A stretch of DNA of 64,000 bases, from NCBI GenBank assembly GCA_023362775.1, contig JALMGJ010000004.1:50240298-50304297 (forward strand). Direction: 5' to 3'. The position numbers and the translations under genes are program-made. This stretch comes from Charina bottae (Eukaryota > Chordata > Lepidosauria > Squamata > Charinaidae). Below the pieces are notes generated by a model, which ran no database searches, had not been told where the DNA came from, and saw only the letters and a list, made by a program, of their open reading frames with translations. This document shows, piece by piece, positions 45,269-56,545 of the stretch (positions are counted from its first letter, which is position 1; every line of letters starts with the position of its first letter).

Positions 45269-46893
45269 TCTCTGTGTTGAAATTGATTCTGAAACCAAAT
45301 GTGGTTTCAACAGTCTTTGATATTGGAGGGAGTGACTAATTTCCTATTAATAATAACATGATAATTGTTTTGTAATTTCAACACATTTTATCCATTTCAG
45401 CACATAGTTGCTCTTAGTGAGCTTAAAAATCCTTTTTTTTCTGCCTTAGATTTATGAAATATATAATCTCAAATATGTGCTCTGATTTTTTTTCAGGATA
45501 ACTGAAGAAATGAGTGCTTATATTTTGAAAGTATTTAATGTACTTTTTTGGGCATTCTTCCAGCTTCAGTAGTACAGATTTTGCCTTTGTGTCTTTTAGA
45601 ATTTTAGAAAAATCTAAATTGTATATCAGTTTGTATTTCTGACTGTTCTTTTTAAATCTGAGAATTACAAACGCTTTCAATACTTACACTGTTGAGTTGT
45701 TTTTAGCTGTATCTCATTTGAAATCTTTGGACAGACATGGAAGTCTCTGTAGTTGTGCATAATTCCTCCTTTGAACTGATTAAAATCTAGAAATGAAAAT
45801 TTGTCCTCCTGAAGAGGAAGGCAGGACCACACTACTTATTTATATTTATATTTATATTTATATTTTTTATATTTATATTTATATTTGAGTTTAGTCTCTA
45901 CACACCTTCATCAAAGGAAGATAGTGAAAAGAATCATGCAGTTTTTGTTCCATCCCTTTCATTTTTCTCTCGCATTCTCTGCATCTCATTTTTGAAAGAA
46001 AAAGATTTTGAATTTTATTTCTGTCATTTATGGAAGTTGATCCTTCCTGATGGTTGCTCCTGACTCACTAATTTGTTTCACTGCATTCTATTGTATATTA
46101 AGAATAAGGTTCAAAATGAGAATAGTAAAGTGATTTACACAGTGAAATGATTTGGAAGTGTTTTCAGAGTAAAAGAGGCAAAGAAGGAAATGAGGATTGA
46201 AATAATGTATGTCCTAGCATATTGATAAAGCCAGGATTATTGTAAATACATTTATGGTTAAGTAACATCCATGGAAATGTAATTAAAGATGTTAATGAAC
46301 CTCATATATGTAAGAGCAGTGCTTTTGCAAAACAAAAACAAAAAGTGAACTCATTGAGTTAAATATGAAGTCATATCATTTTGCATCTATGGGAGTAACA
46401 AGAACCCTAATTTACAGTGGTGTGGAAAGTGATCAGGTAAGATTCTGCATGCCAAGGCACAGCAATAAATCTCTGTCTAGAAATGCAATCAGAAGCTAAC
46501 AGAAGAGGCAAGGACAAGGCTCAGATATAGACACGCTTTTATTGCAGACACAAGAAGTCCTGTGTAATTAACTGCTAAACCTAGCAATTCAGGCTGCAAA
46601 GTGTAACAGCCCAAAGGATTAAATATTATGTCTCTCTCTTCCATTCCTACTTGGTAATAGTCTTGCTGCTAGGTTCTCAGCCTTGGATGTGGAGGGCACC
46701 TTCACTGTGTTTTGATAATGGTCCTGTCTGCTCTCAGGCTCTAATTTCTCACACTGATAAGAAGTCTAGCAGTAGCTACCAAAATAATCAACAAATGCAG
46801 ATTGCTCCATCTTCAGAAAAGAAAAGCCTTCTCCCGTTTACACTGAAAAGACACAAGAAAACAAACCAGAGTTTTACTGTGTTAGATTAGATC
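45269..46893 (+). other. SHROOM2 intron 1, microsatellite but no exon
   Basis: An ATTTAT-type repeat lies at 45837-45886. Nothing else was recognised. Confidence 0.45.
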
Positions 46894-46965
46894 AGTGTTT
46901 CTCAACCTTGGCAACTTTAAGATTTGTGGATTTCAACTGCCAGAATTCCCCAGCCAGCAAGTCTG
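46894..46965 (+). mobile_element. Half of a palindromic hAT-type MITE
   Basis: CAGTGTTTCTCAACCTTGGC and the following TTTCAACTGCCAGAATTCCC match the left half of the MITE at 23220. The right half is absent. Confidence 0.7.
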
Positions 46966-47705
46966 TAGAATCTCATTTGAATATAGAGTGTTCACTGGAT
47001 TCTTGTTCTTACTTCTAATCAGAGTTCTAATAAACTTGTTATTTAGAATAACTGTTTCAAGTCCAAGTCCATATTGCAAGGACAAAAGTCTGACACTTTG
47101 CTTCTGAACTTTTCAGCTTTGGCCATCACACAATGTCAGAAATAGGAAGTTTCAGAAGTGGAACATAAAATATTCGAGAAGTTCAAGAGGTTTATGGGAA
47201 CAGACTCTTCTCTACTGTAAAATAAAACACGACTGTAACACATCAAGCATATGGGTGGTGGTTTGACTTTATTTTGAAACTGATTTCATTGACCTTTGAT
47301 ATATTGCTATTTTGAATGTAATGCCATTATGATGCAGATAATCAACAAATGTTTATCTTGGATGAGACTAAATGTGAAGAGATGTCATCAACTTAAAAAC
47401 TGTAACAAAATTCATCAATTTCTCTCCTTGTATTATGAATGGGAGAATATCCAATTTGCCCTTTAAAATTATATAAATTAATTAGTTTAACATTAAGGTT
47501 GCAAGAAATAAGGAACATAATCATGGAGCCTTATGAGGAAATGGAGGGCTTTGAATCTACAACTACTCCAGCTCTCTGAATAGGGGTCGACCATAACTAG
47601 TAATACCAGCTGAGTTTTCCCACTGATTTTTTCTCCTCCTCCATAGGGGTGGGGTGGGGTGGGGGAGTCCTATGCCTCATCCTAAACTGCCTGAGTATTT
47701 TAATA
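46966..47705 (+). other. SHROOM2 intron 1, nothing recognised
   Basis: No exon or named repeat; a short GGGGT tract lies near 47645-47663. Confidence 0.4.
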
Positions 47706-48039
47706 AAAAGTAAAGGTTCCCCCCGCACATTTGTGCAGTCGTGTCCAACTCTAGGGGCCGGTGCTCATCTCCATTTGTTAGCCGAAGAGCCAGCATTGTC
47801 CGAATACACTTCCACGGTCATGTGGCCATGACACGCGTGGAACGCTGTTACCTACCCACCGAAGTGGTACCTATTCATCTACTTGCATTTGCATGCTTTT
47901 GAATTTCTAGGTTGGCAAGAGCTGGGGCTAGTGCAGGAGCTCACTCCGTCACGCAGGGCTAGGGATTCGAACCTCCAAACTTGCGATCTTCCGATCGACA
48001 AGCCTGGTGTCTTACCCACTGAGCCACCACGCCCCTTTA
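47706..48039 (-). mobile_element. Sauria-type SINE, full length
   Basis: Tail to head on the plus strand: AAGTAAAGGTTCC, the core, then the complement of the tRNA-like head ending GAGCCACCACGCCCC. Exact 12-bp duplications AGTATTTTAATA flank it (47694-47705, 48040-48051). Confidence 0.95.
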
Positions 48040-48169
48040 AGTATTTTAATATTGCACTGTAATTTATCAATAGTTAAAGATAGGTATAGATAAAAATCAA
48101 AATGTTACTGATTTGTAACAATGCATATTATATTAAAAATGAATTATTTACAGCTAAATACATGTTTAC

Positions 48170-48403
48170 GAGAGCCAGTTTGGTGTAGTGCCTAAGCCTA
48201 GGCATCATGCTAGAAACTGGGAGACTGAGTTCTAGTCCCTCCTTAGGCACAAAACCAGCTGGGTGACCTTGGGCCAGTCACTTCTCTGAGCCCTAGAAAG
48301 GAAGCAATGGCAAAGCACTTCTGAAAAATCTTGCCAAGAAAACTGCAGGGACTTGTCCAGGCAGTCTCCAAGAATCAGACACGATTAAACAGATAAAAAA
48401 AAC
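48170..48403 (+). mobile_element. tRNA-derived SINE with BovB-like tail
   Basis: The head is GAGAGCCAGTTTGGTGTAGTG, the core GGTGACCTTGGGCCAGTCAC, and the 3' end AGAATCAGACACGATTAAAC plus poly-A, like the BovB end. Flanks CATGTTTAC (48161-48169) and CATATTTAC (48404-48412) look like a duplication with one mismatch. Confidence 0.88.
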
Positions 48404-48412
48404 CATATTTAC

Positions 48413-48938
48413 ATTTCAAAGATTCAGATTCCACAAATGCATACTTAAAACACATAGCACATCTCAACCTAATACATTTATCCAAAAGAAAACAACCAAT
48501 TGATATCCCCTCCCCTAAACTGATTTATAACTCCCCTTCCGCCAATTAGTCAGAAACTATGACCAATAAGCTAATTATGTTTTTTCCCTCTCTAGGTTAT
48601 TATCTTCTATTATTTTGCATTCAATCTCATTATTTTATTTAATTATTGTTACTTTAATGACAAAGTTCCAGAATCTAGTTGTGTTCCCACTAAATATGCC
48701 ATTTACAATGATGGAGCAAAAAAAGAAGCTTTTTGAATTTCCTGTTGTACAAATGATAAATATATTTCAGGTATTCTGGTCAAAATTTTTGTAAGATGCT
48801 TTATCTTATAACCAGGACTTTGAATTGTGACCATAAGTTGACTACTAGCTAGAGAAGGTGTTGTGACAAGGAGGTGCGTGTTATTATATAGACGGCCCAG
48901 ATCAGTGGCCTTGCTGCAGCATTCTGGAACACCTAAAG
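48413..48938 (+). other. SHROOM2 intron 1, nothing recognised
   Basis: AT-rich DNA without an exon or identifiable repeat. Confidence 0.4.
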
Positions 48939-48950
48939 TTTCCAAATACT

Positions 48951-49218
48951 GGCTGTTGTGGGTCTTCCGGGCTGTGTGGCCGTGTTCTGGAAGTTGTGGT
49001 TCCTAACGTTTCGCTAGCATCTGTGGCCAGCATCTTCAGAGGGCAGGAGCACAGATAGAAGCAAAGATTTTGCTTCTATCTGTGCTCCTGCCCTCTGAAG
49101 ATGCTGGCCACAGATGCTGGCGAAACGTTAGGAACCACAACTTCCAGAACACGGCCACACAGCCCGGAAGACCCACAACAGCCATTGAACTCCGCCCGTG
49201 AAAGCCTTCGACAATACA
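48951..49218. mobile_element. Penelope-like inverted insertion with hammerhead-like cores
   Basis: Two 115-bp arms (48951-49065 and 49069-49183) are inverted copies with one mismatch around a 3-base centre, followed by a 35-base tail present only on the right (49184-49218). A 12-bp duplication TTTCCAAATACT flanks the whole (48939-48950, 49219-49230). Each arm has CUGAAGA, a GC-rich self-complementary segment, then GAAAC: on the plus strand 49095-49101, 49103-49121 and 49122-49126. That order fits the CUGANGA/GAAA hammerhead core known from Penelope-like elements, which also insert with inverted terminal copies. Family assignment rests on this architecture; no reverse transcriptase is present. 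Confidence 0.7.
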
Positions 49219-49230
49219 TTTCCAAATACT

Positions 49231-50005
49231 CCTATATGGTAGCCCCCAAATAAAACACATCCCATCAATCCAAATAAGACACAATTAACACACCTGTTAC
49301 AGTACAGATGTGGCATATCCAGGAATTGGCATGAGCTGCATGCTAAGGCTGCCACTAAACCCAGTCATTAATGTTCAGGATTTAAACCATTCAAATGCAT
49401 GGAATTCTTATTCCTTGACTGACCTTTTGACTGACTGAAAGGTTTCTGGATAAGTTGCAGTGTGTATTCCCTCAATTCTAATGACGAGTTACACAAAACA
49501 TTTGAAAGTGTACTTCACAACACCCCCCCTTTTCAAAAGGCTGAAGCAGGCACATCCTCCAAAGGGCTCATGCAACTGCTTTGAAAGCTTCCCTAGATCA
49601 TCTCTACATATCTGTTCATGCAATACCACTTTGCTTTCTTGGCAGTGGTAGCAGAAATGTTGATTGTACATACATGCAGACAACCTGGGAAATCCTTCAA
49701 AGCAGCTGCGCCAATCATTTTGGGACATGCGGCTACCTCACTGCTCTGTGGGGAGGCATTTAATTTTCAACAAAGCACTTCACAAAACACTCCCTCAAAT
49801 GCTTTGCACAGCCCTAATAATTACACTGATTTAGAAATTGAATAGCATTAGTGGTTTTAGATAAAAATAAAGGGCAAAAAGATGAAATGTCAGCAAACAT
49901 TTCCCTTTTTTATTGACTTGGTTATTAGAGCTGTGCAAAGCATTAAAAAAAAGGTGCTTCATAAAGCAAGTTGGCAAAACTAAAGTTTCAGGGATGTATA
50001 CATTA
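49231..50005 (+). other. SHROOM2 intron 1, nothing recognised
   Basis: Imperfect inverted similarity between about 49500-49600 and 49680-49800 (AAGTGTACTTCACAACACCC against the AAAGCACTTCACAAAACACT side) is weak. No exon. Confidence 0.35.
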
Positions 50006-50013
50006 CTGTATTC

Positions 50014-50249
50014 CAGGGCTTTCCAAAGTTTTCCCGCGGCGACACACCAACCGCCGTTGGTGTGTCGCCGCGCAAAAACCCGGAAGCGCTGCTGCCGCTT
50101 TCAGATTTTTGCGCGCCGCCGTTGGTGTGTCGCCGCGTGAAAACCCGGAAGCGCTGATGATGATCAGTGCTTCCGGGTTGTATGGCGACACACCAGACTG
50201 TGTGTGGCAACACACTTTTGTGTCGCGACACACAGTTTGGAAAGCTCTG
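50014..50249 (-). mobile_element. Non-autonomous hAT element, GC-rich subtype
   Basis: Starts CAGGGCTTTCCAAAG, ends ACAGTTTGGAAAGCTCTG; exact 8-bp duplications CTGTATTC (50006-50013, 50250-50257). The interior repeats GTTGGTGTGTCGCCGCG and CCCGGAAGCGCTG. Confidence 0.93.
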
Positions 50250-50257
50250 CTGTATTC

Positions 50258-51944
50258 CAAGGATGAAACATTCCAGAAAACTCTGGAATTTTCTCCAGAT
50301 CAGTCTCAGCTGGCTAGAAGTAGTCCAGAAGGGTTCCACACATAAATCTTCCAGGAGTGAAAGTGGTTTGTGGTGTTTCAGATATGGTCTGAGCCTAAGT
50401 AGTCTACTCCATACACTATAAGCTTATTGTAGGGACTATACTTCTGGAACACTAGATAACTATTAGGACAACTGAGTAGGTATGACCCAGAGAAAAATGG
50501 GATATATTTTTTGTTCCCTGGAACTTTCAGGCCCTGAAGCAGAACATGTTGCCCATCCCTATGAAACACCCTCTTCAAAATGTTCAAGACAGCCATGTTT
50601 GTTCTTCAGAAGGTTCAGCATCGCTGCTTCCAAGACTTTCCCCTTCAAAGGGCACAGCCGGTTTACAACTTTGAGGAAGTTGTTTGGCTTGTGTCCTGTT
50701 GCTTGCAAAACATTTATTTCAAATACTTTGCATTGCCATACAGTTTTTATTAATAATGAAAGCAAATTATTGTTTATTCTGAAATATATATATTCTGTCT
50801 ATTTTGAACTGGATTTCTAAGGTGCGGTATGAAATAACTGGGAAATATACTGATAGGTAAGGTATGCATGCCTATTCTCAATTGGTATCGACTAGAACTG
50901 AACAGTAAGAATAAGAAGTGAGAAATTGAGTAAGAAATAGTTTTGAGGATGACGTTTCAGTGGGAGTTATAGATACAAATGCATACAGTTATCTTTTTAT
51001 CTCTTCACTTTTGGTTTCTAAAACTTCTCTGTGTTAATTTTGCATTTGCTTGATATTAGAATTGGATTTAAGTATTACCTGTGCTGACAAATGCTGTGCG
51101 TATATTCTTGATAGCCTCTATCATAGTCATAAAAATAATGTTTTCTGTGAATTTGTATTATTGTTTTCAGGGTATAAAGCAGGAGTGCTGGCTGGTTGTC
51201 ATGATGGTTTTACATGGGGAAGGATTTGTGTTTTTCCTGGCTATTTTGGTGTGTGTGTGTAATACTGCAGCACTTGGACATGATTGGCCAGTATATTTTC
51301 TACCCCAACCCCCACTCTGATACCAGAATAGCAGAAGGTCAAGAATCTGGCTGTTAAGGGAAACTGTTTGTTTTGTAGGACTTGCATTAAGATTAATGGA
51401 GCTTGAAGGAACCAGTATAATGTTGCTGACTTGTTAAATGAGCATGCACACATTGATTCACGCCTTTCAGTAGATTAATTTGTTCTCTACTTTGCATGCA
51501 TAGAAACCACTACATAACATATACAGTACATACTGGACATAGTTGCAAATGATGCAACTAAGGCATCATTTGCATAGGGCCCAGAGAAATCTGATGTTCC
51601 TAGAGTAGCCGATTTCAGTAAAGTCTAGAAGTGTACTTTAAAAGATTCAAAATATGTTATAACATATGTAATAAGTATTTAGTACTAGTATATGTGCATA
51701 AAATTATAAGGAAAGTGCATAAAAATGTAACTGGAATAGTTATTGATAATATATATGAAAATGTATTAAAATATGTTCAGTTTGGACTGAAAAAGTGTAC
51801 CCAATCCTACCTTCTATCCATATTTACATACAGCCCACTTATCACATGGTTTGCTGATTAGGAAGATAGTTAAGTTTGGGCGACATGGCATGCCAATGGA
51901 ATGGATATATACTGTAGGTGGAAACTGAAAATTGTACTTAAGGT
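50258..51944 (+). other. SHROOM2 intron 1, nothing recognised
   Basis: AT-rich DNA without an exon or named repeat. Confidence 0.4.
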
Positions 51945-52115
51945 CTGCTCATCAATGGTTCCTCATTAGATAGGAGAGAGATCTTAAGTGGGTTGCTGCA
52001 AGGTTCAATCCTGGGTCCTGAACATGTCAACATTTTTTTTATTAATGACTTCGATGAAAAGGTGGGATACTGATCATATATGCAGATGACACAAAATTAG
52101 GTGAAATGCCCTAGA
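51945..52115 (+). pseudogene. CR1 LINE reverse-transcriptase fragment
   Basis: Readable in broken frames: SGLLQGSILGP, then FINDFDEKV, then an ATGCAGATGACACAAAATTA stretch equal to YADDTKL, the CR1 form of the catalytic box. Several indels separate the pieces. An old remnant. Confidence 0.7.
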
Positions 52116-53429
52116 ACAATTCTGAGCTTATGAGTTGCAATCCTTAGGGGATTGTGAGCAAATTTGAGGAGCATTGAAAATATTTTTGGCTTGTCCATGC
52201 AAAGCAGAATTGCTGTGAGAAAGTGGTCCCACTGTCCTTGGAGAAGCCAGCAGCCTGCTTGTCCAGGCTGAGTGGGAAAGGTTTTGCAGGGCTCTGACTT
52301 TGCATATGCAAAGCTGTTGGCCAGTGAATTTTGGTAGATATGGACACTGCCTTACCCAGTTTGGCACGTGGATGTTGTGAGACTGCACCATTCCTGCACA
52401 GGGAGCAGCCTGCTCACCAGCAGCAAGCAGATCAGGTCACTGAGGGTGGGAAGGGAAGAGTTGTTTTGTCCTTTTCCTCTCTGCTGAGTGAAACACATGG
52501 AGAAACATTGCAGTGGATGTGTAACATATACATGCTGGTATATATATGGAGAATGTGTGTGTGTTGTGCATTCTTACTGCCAGCTGCTGCTGGGGCCTTC
52601 ATGCTTTTTGGTTTTTCTGTGGGGGAAGTGGCTGCTGTTGGTGCTGATGAGACATCCCACCACTCCCAAAGCCTCTTTAGCCTCCTCCAGATGCTGTTCA
52701 CTTTCACCCACTGCCATACTCAACCCTGCCACAGATTCTTTGACATCTTTGGCTGCCTCCCATACTCTTACTCACTGCAGGATACATGCCAAACCTTTTT
52801 CACAGCTCCACACCACCTTCTTCCTTACCACCAAAGAAGTTGAGGAAACCATACCCTACTTTAAAGGGCTGGCTCATCCTCTTACTTGGCAGAACCCTTA
52901 AACGTTACAGGCCTGTGGGAGACCTCAGGTGTTTTTCTAGCTGTCTTCTCAAAACAAATCCCCACATATACATTTTTAGTGAAGGCTCCAAAGTTTTCCT
53001 TTGGCTTATTTTTTTTATCGTCTTGGGGTATTTTGCTATATTGTCTAACTCATTATGGGTGGCACATTCTATATCTATTCCATACATTGACAAAAAATCT
53101 GCCACTTGAAGTTGTTTGCCATACTGATATTAATGTCAGGCTCCTGGCATTTTCCTAAAACTGCAAGTAATTTCTTTTCTAAGCACAATTCTCAAAGTCT
53201 TGTTAGCAATATTTATTCAAAAGAAAGGGATGAGGTTACAAGAATTCTGGCAACTGAACGGTTTCCCATCTATAATTGGTATGTATCCTTAATACTGAGT
53301 AGAATCTTCCTCATTTTCTTTTTCATTGCCTTTGTGTCAAATGGGTGCACAAACAGGTGGGTCTCTTCACTGATAATGAAGGAATTTGCAAGTGGCTGTT
53401 TACAAAACTGTTTCTTGAATCCTTATCTG
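52116..53429 (+). other. SHROOM2 intron 1, nothing firmly recognised
   Basis: Contains long but uninformative frames. The part next to 53430 may be the 3' continuation of the decayed gypsy element, but I could not confirm it. Confidence 0.35.
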
Positions 53430-54200
53430 TCTGGGAACTGGTCATTATAGTTAAGCTGTAAACTTGTATGATTGGAAGGTGAGGAACTCATGTGTGAGTC
53501 TTTGAATGGTATCTTTCACCCACTCCAATTGGTAGTCTGTGATTATGGTAAAGTCACAACAACATAGGTACATTTGTAGGCTTTCAGTAGTCCACTTAAG
53601 AGTGTGTGCTTCTTTCTCAATCATGCTGTTAATCTTGCAGGGCAAGGGTTGTTGTTTTTTTGAGAGATTCAGCACCAGATGGCCATGACCTTCCTACAGA
53701 TACATCAAGACCAATCCAAGGCTCACATCACATGTATCAACATATAGCATTCTTTTAACATTGGGTTCATGCACAGGACAGTTTTCAACTCTTGAGATGT
53801 TTTCTGGCATGCTGATGTGGGCTGCTCTTAGTGAGATCTGTGAGGGTTTGTATTTTAGGAAATGTGAAGGATCAAATGTCTGTAATAGCATCCAGCCCAC
53901 AGAAATAATTGCATCACCTTCTTGGTGAAAGGAGGCGTGCCTTCCTGTATGGTATGGACTTTTTAGACTTCTGCCTTGGCTTCCTGGTGACCTACTATCT
54001 AGGCAAGATATTTGAGCTTGGTAAAGTTGGCATTTGGCTGGATGATACAGTAGTCAAGCCAGCCTTCCAGAAACTGGTCGTGACAGTCCTAAAATCTCGT
54101 AAATGTGGTCTTATTGGATAGTGAAGGAAATCTCCTCCTTGAAATGGCTTTTGAAAGGATTTACCTTTCATCAGATACAAGGCCTTAACTGGGGACTTAT
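53430..54200 (-). pseudogene. Ty3/gypsy retrotransposon RT C-terminus and RNase H remnant
   Basis: On the minus strand, from about 54130 down, the pieces read KVHTIQEGTPPFTKKVMQLF and CYYRHLI (gypsy RT-RNase H linker), then LYVDTCDVSLGLVL (first RNase H aspartate motif), MIEKEAHTLKWTTESLQMYL and FTIITDYQLEWVK (further RNase H motifs). Stops and frameshifts separate them. The order matches gypsy pol. Its relation to the chromodomain fragment at 36525 (opposite strand) is unknown. Confidence 0.78.
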
Positions 54201-54544
54201 AAGACTCCCCTACCATCTTCAGCAGGGACTGTTCAATAATTGTGTAGGGTTGCTTACATTGCGCCTTTCCGAATTTTACTCAGGCAAGTCTGAGCCAAGT
54301 ACTGGATTTCCCATACACATTCTGCCCTGGCCCTCTGAATGACCTTTGCTTGATCTGGGTTCTAGCTTTTCTTGTCTGGCCCTGCTTTACTAAACTGTTC
54401 TCTTGAATCTCTGATTTTCCTCCTAGTGGAAATTCCTGCCTTTCAAATACTCCTCCCTTAGTCAGTTAGATTCAGTAGTAATTACTAATTCTATGAGTCA
54501 CTGGATGATCATCTGCTAACTCTCCCATCCTTCTCTTTGTTTCT

Positions 54545-54710
54545 GGGTGATATTCCAGAGAGATGGTTAGCTGTCCTTCATTAGATGTGTTCAAGCAGAA
54601 AATAGACAAGTGTTTGTCTGGGAAGCTTTAGTTGGGATCCCTGCACTGAGCAAAGGGCCTGAATGGCACCTTGCAGTTCTATTATACTATTATTCTATGA
54701 ACCTTTATGT
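54545..54710 (+). mobile_element. CR1 LINE 3'-end fragment
   Basis: GCTTTAGTTGGGATCCCTGC, ACTGAGCAAAGGGCCTGAAT and a final ATTATTCTATGA repeat reproduce the typical CR1 3' end. Only the end is present. Confidence 0.8.
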
Positions 54711-54728
54711 ACATCACAAGTTTTAGAA

Positions 54729-54979
54729 CAGGGCTTTCCAAAGTGCTGCCGCTGGCGACACAGCACTGGTGGCGGAGGCGGCAGGGTGGCGGTGGCGGGC
54801 GCGCGGCGGCGGCACGGGGGGCGTGCGGTGGTGTGTGCGTGCACGGCGGCAGCCTCCGCTAAAACACGGAAGCACTGATCCTGCGCCGCTGCCACTTCCG
54901 CCGTGCACGCGCGCATCGCCGCTTCCGGGTGGTGTGGCGACGCACTTTTGTGTCGCGACACACAGTTTGGAAAGCTCTG
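54729..54979 (-). mobile_element. Non-autonomous hAT element, GC-rich subtype
   Basis: Starts CAGGGCTTTCCAAAGTG, ends ACAGTTTGGAAAGCTCTG; exact 8-bp duplications TTTTAGAA (54721-54728, 54980-54987). The interior is rich in GGCGG units. Confidence 0.92.
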
Positions 54980-55364
54980 TTTTAGAAACTAAATAGATTT
55001 TATAGGAACAAAAGTATTGTCTGAGGTCAGAATGTTGTCTGAGTTCAGAATTTCATGATTTATAGATTTTTAAATTATTTTTCAAATTCATGTGATTTTA
55101 TCAGATCATGGAATACTTCAGTCTGTATTCTGTATCTTGATGCCGATGATCTATTACACAGATCAGCAGTTCACATTTTATTTTAACAATACCTTTAGTT
55201 CTACTCACTGCTTAATGTGGTTTCATATTCTCAACTATGGGCTCAGTTGTTTTTAATCATTGCCATTGAATATTTCAAGGAACAGGGCACATTACTTGCT
55301 ACAAAAGCAACATTGCTTTATGTTAAAAGAGTTGAATATTTAATAACTGGGTATAGTTTCTTGG

Positions 55365-56256
55365 CTGTATACTCTCACCCTACCTATTCAACCTGTACGC
55401 AGAACACATCATGTGACGTGCTGGACTTGTGGAATCCAAGGCTGGAGTTAAAATCGCTGGAAGAAACATTAACAATCTCAGATATGCAGATGATATCACT
55501 TTGATGGCTGAAAGCGAGGAGGAGCTGAGGAGCCTTGTGATGAAGGTGAAAGAAGAAAGTGCAAAAGCTGGGTTGCAGTTAAACCTCAAAAAAACCAAGA
55601 TTATGGCAACGAGCTTGATTGATGACTGGCAAATAGAGGGAGAAAAAGTGGAGTCAGTGACAGACTTTGTATTTCTAGGCGCAAAGATTACTGCAGATGC
55701 TGACTGCAGCCAGGAAATCCGAAGACATCTACTTCTTGGGAGGAGAGCGATGACAAATCTTGATAAAATAGTTAAGAGCAGAGACATCACACTGACAACA
55801 AAGATCCGCAAAGTCAAAGCAATGGTATTCCCTGTAGTAACCTATGGCTGTGAGAGCTGGACCATAAGAAAGGCTGAGCGAAGGAAGATAGATGCTTTTG
55901 AACTGTGGTGTTGGAGGAGAATTCTGAGAGTGCCTTGGACTGCAAGAAGATCAAATCAGTCCATACTCCAGGAAATAAAGCCAGACTGCTCATTTGAGGG
56001 AATGATATTAAAAGCAAAACTGAAGTACTTTGGCCACATAATGAGAAGACAGGATACCCTGGAGAAGATGCTGATGCTAGGGAAAGTGGAAGGCAAAAGG
56101 AAGAGGGGCCGACCAAGGGCAAGATGGATGGATGATATTGACGGACTCGACCATGGGGGAGCTGGGGATGGTGACGGCCGACAGGAAGCTCTGGCGTGGG
56201 CTGGTCCATGAAGTCACGAAGAGTCGGAAGCGACTGAACGAATAAACAAAAAAAAA
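55365..56256 (+). mobile_element. RTE-clade LINE (BovB relative), 5'-truncated
   Basis: The frame reads CILSPYLFNLYAEHIM, a TGA at 55414-55416, then ESKAGVKIAGRNINNL, catalytic YADD at 55483-55494, and TYGCESWTIRKAERRKIDAF. It is colinear with the BovB at 44320 but clearly diverged, so it is a different subfamily. A frameshift near 56140-56160 moves the last residues (VHEVTKSRKRLNE) out of frame. It ends in poly-A. Flanks TAGTTTCTTGG (55354-55364) and TAGTTACTTGG (56257-56267) are a duplication with one mismatch. Confidence 0.92.
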
Positions 56257-56326
56257 TAGTTACTTGGGTTCATGTAACAGTAGTAGTAGGTAAACAGTAA
56301 AATATCATATGCTTGCTTAAGCTTAT

Positions 56327-56545
56327 TTAGAGCCAGTTTGGTTTAATGGCTAAGGCACCAGGTTAGAAACCGTGAGTTCTAGACCCGCCTTGGGCATAAA
56401 GCCGGCTGGGTGACCTTGGGCCAGCCACTCTCGCAGCCTTAGGAAGAAGGCAGTCGCAAACCGCTTGCAAAATATTGCCAAGAAAACTGCAGAGACTAGT
56501 CCAGGCAGTTGCCAGGAGTCAGAACTGACTCAAAGGCACACACAC
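56327..56545 (+). mobile_element. tRNA-derived SINE with BovB-like tail
   Basis: The head GAGCCAGTTTGGTTTAATGG, the core GGTGACCTTGGGCCAGCCAC and the end GTTGCCAGGAGTCAGAACTG match the SINE at 48170. The tail leads into a CACACA tract. Confidence 0.85.

Noticed and set aside
52331..52843. 170-codon plus-strand frame in SHROOM2 intron 1
   Set aside because: No domain, no conserved splice signals and not similar to SHROOM2; judged to be chance.
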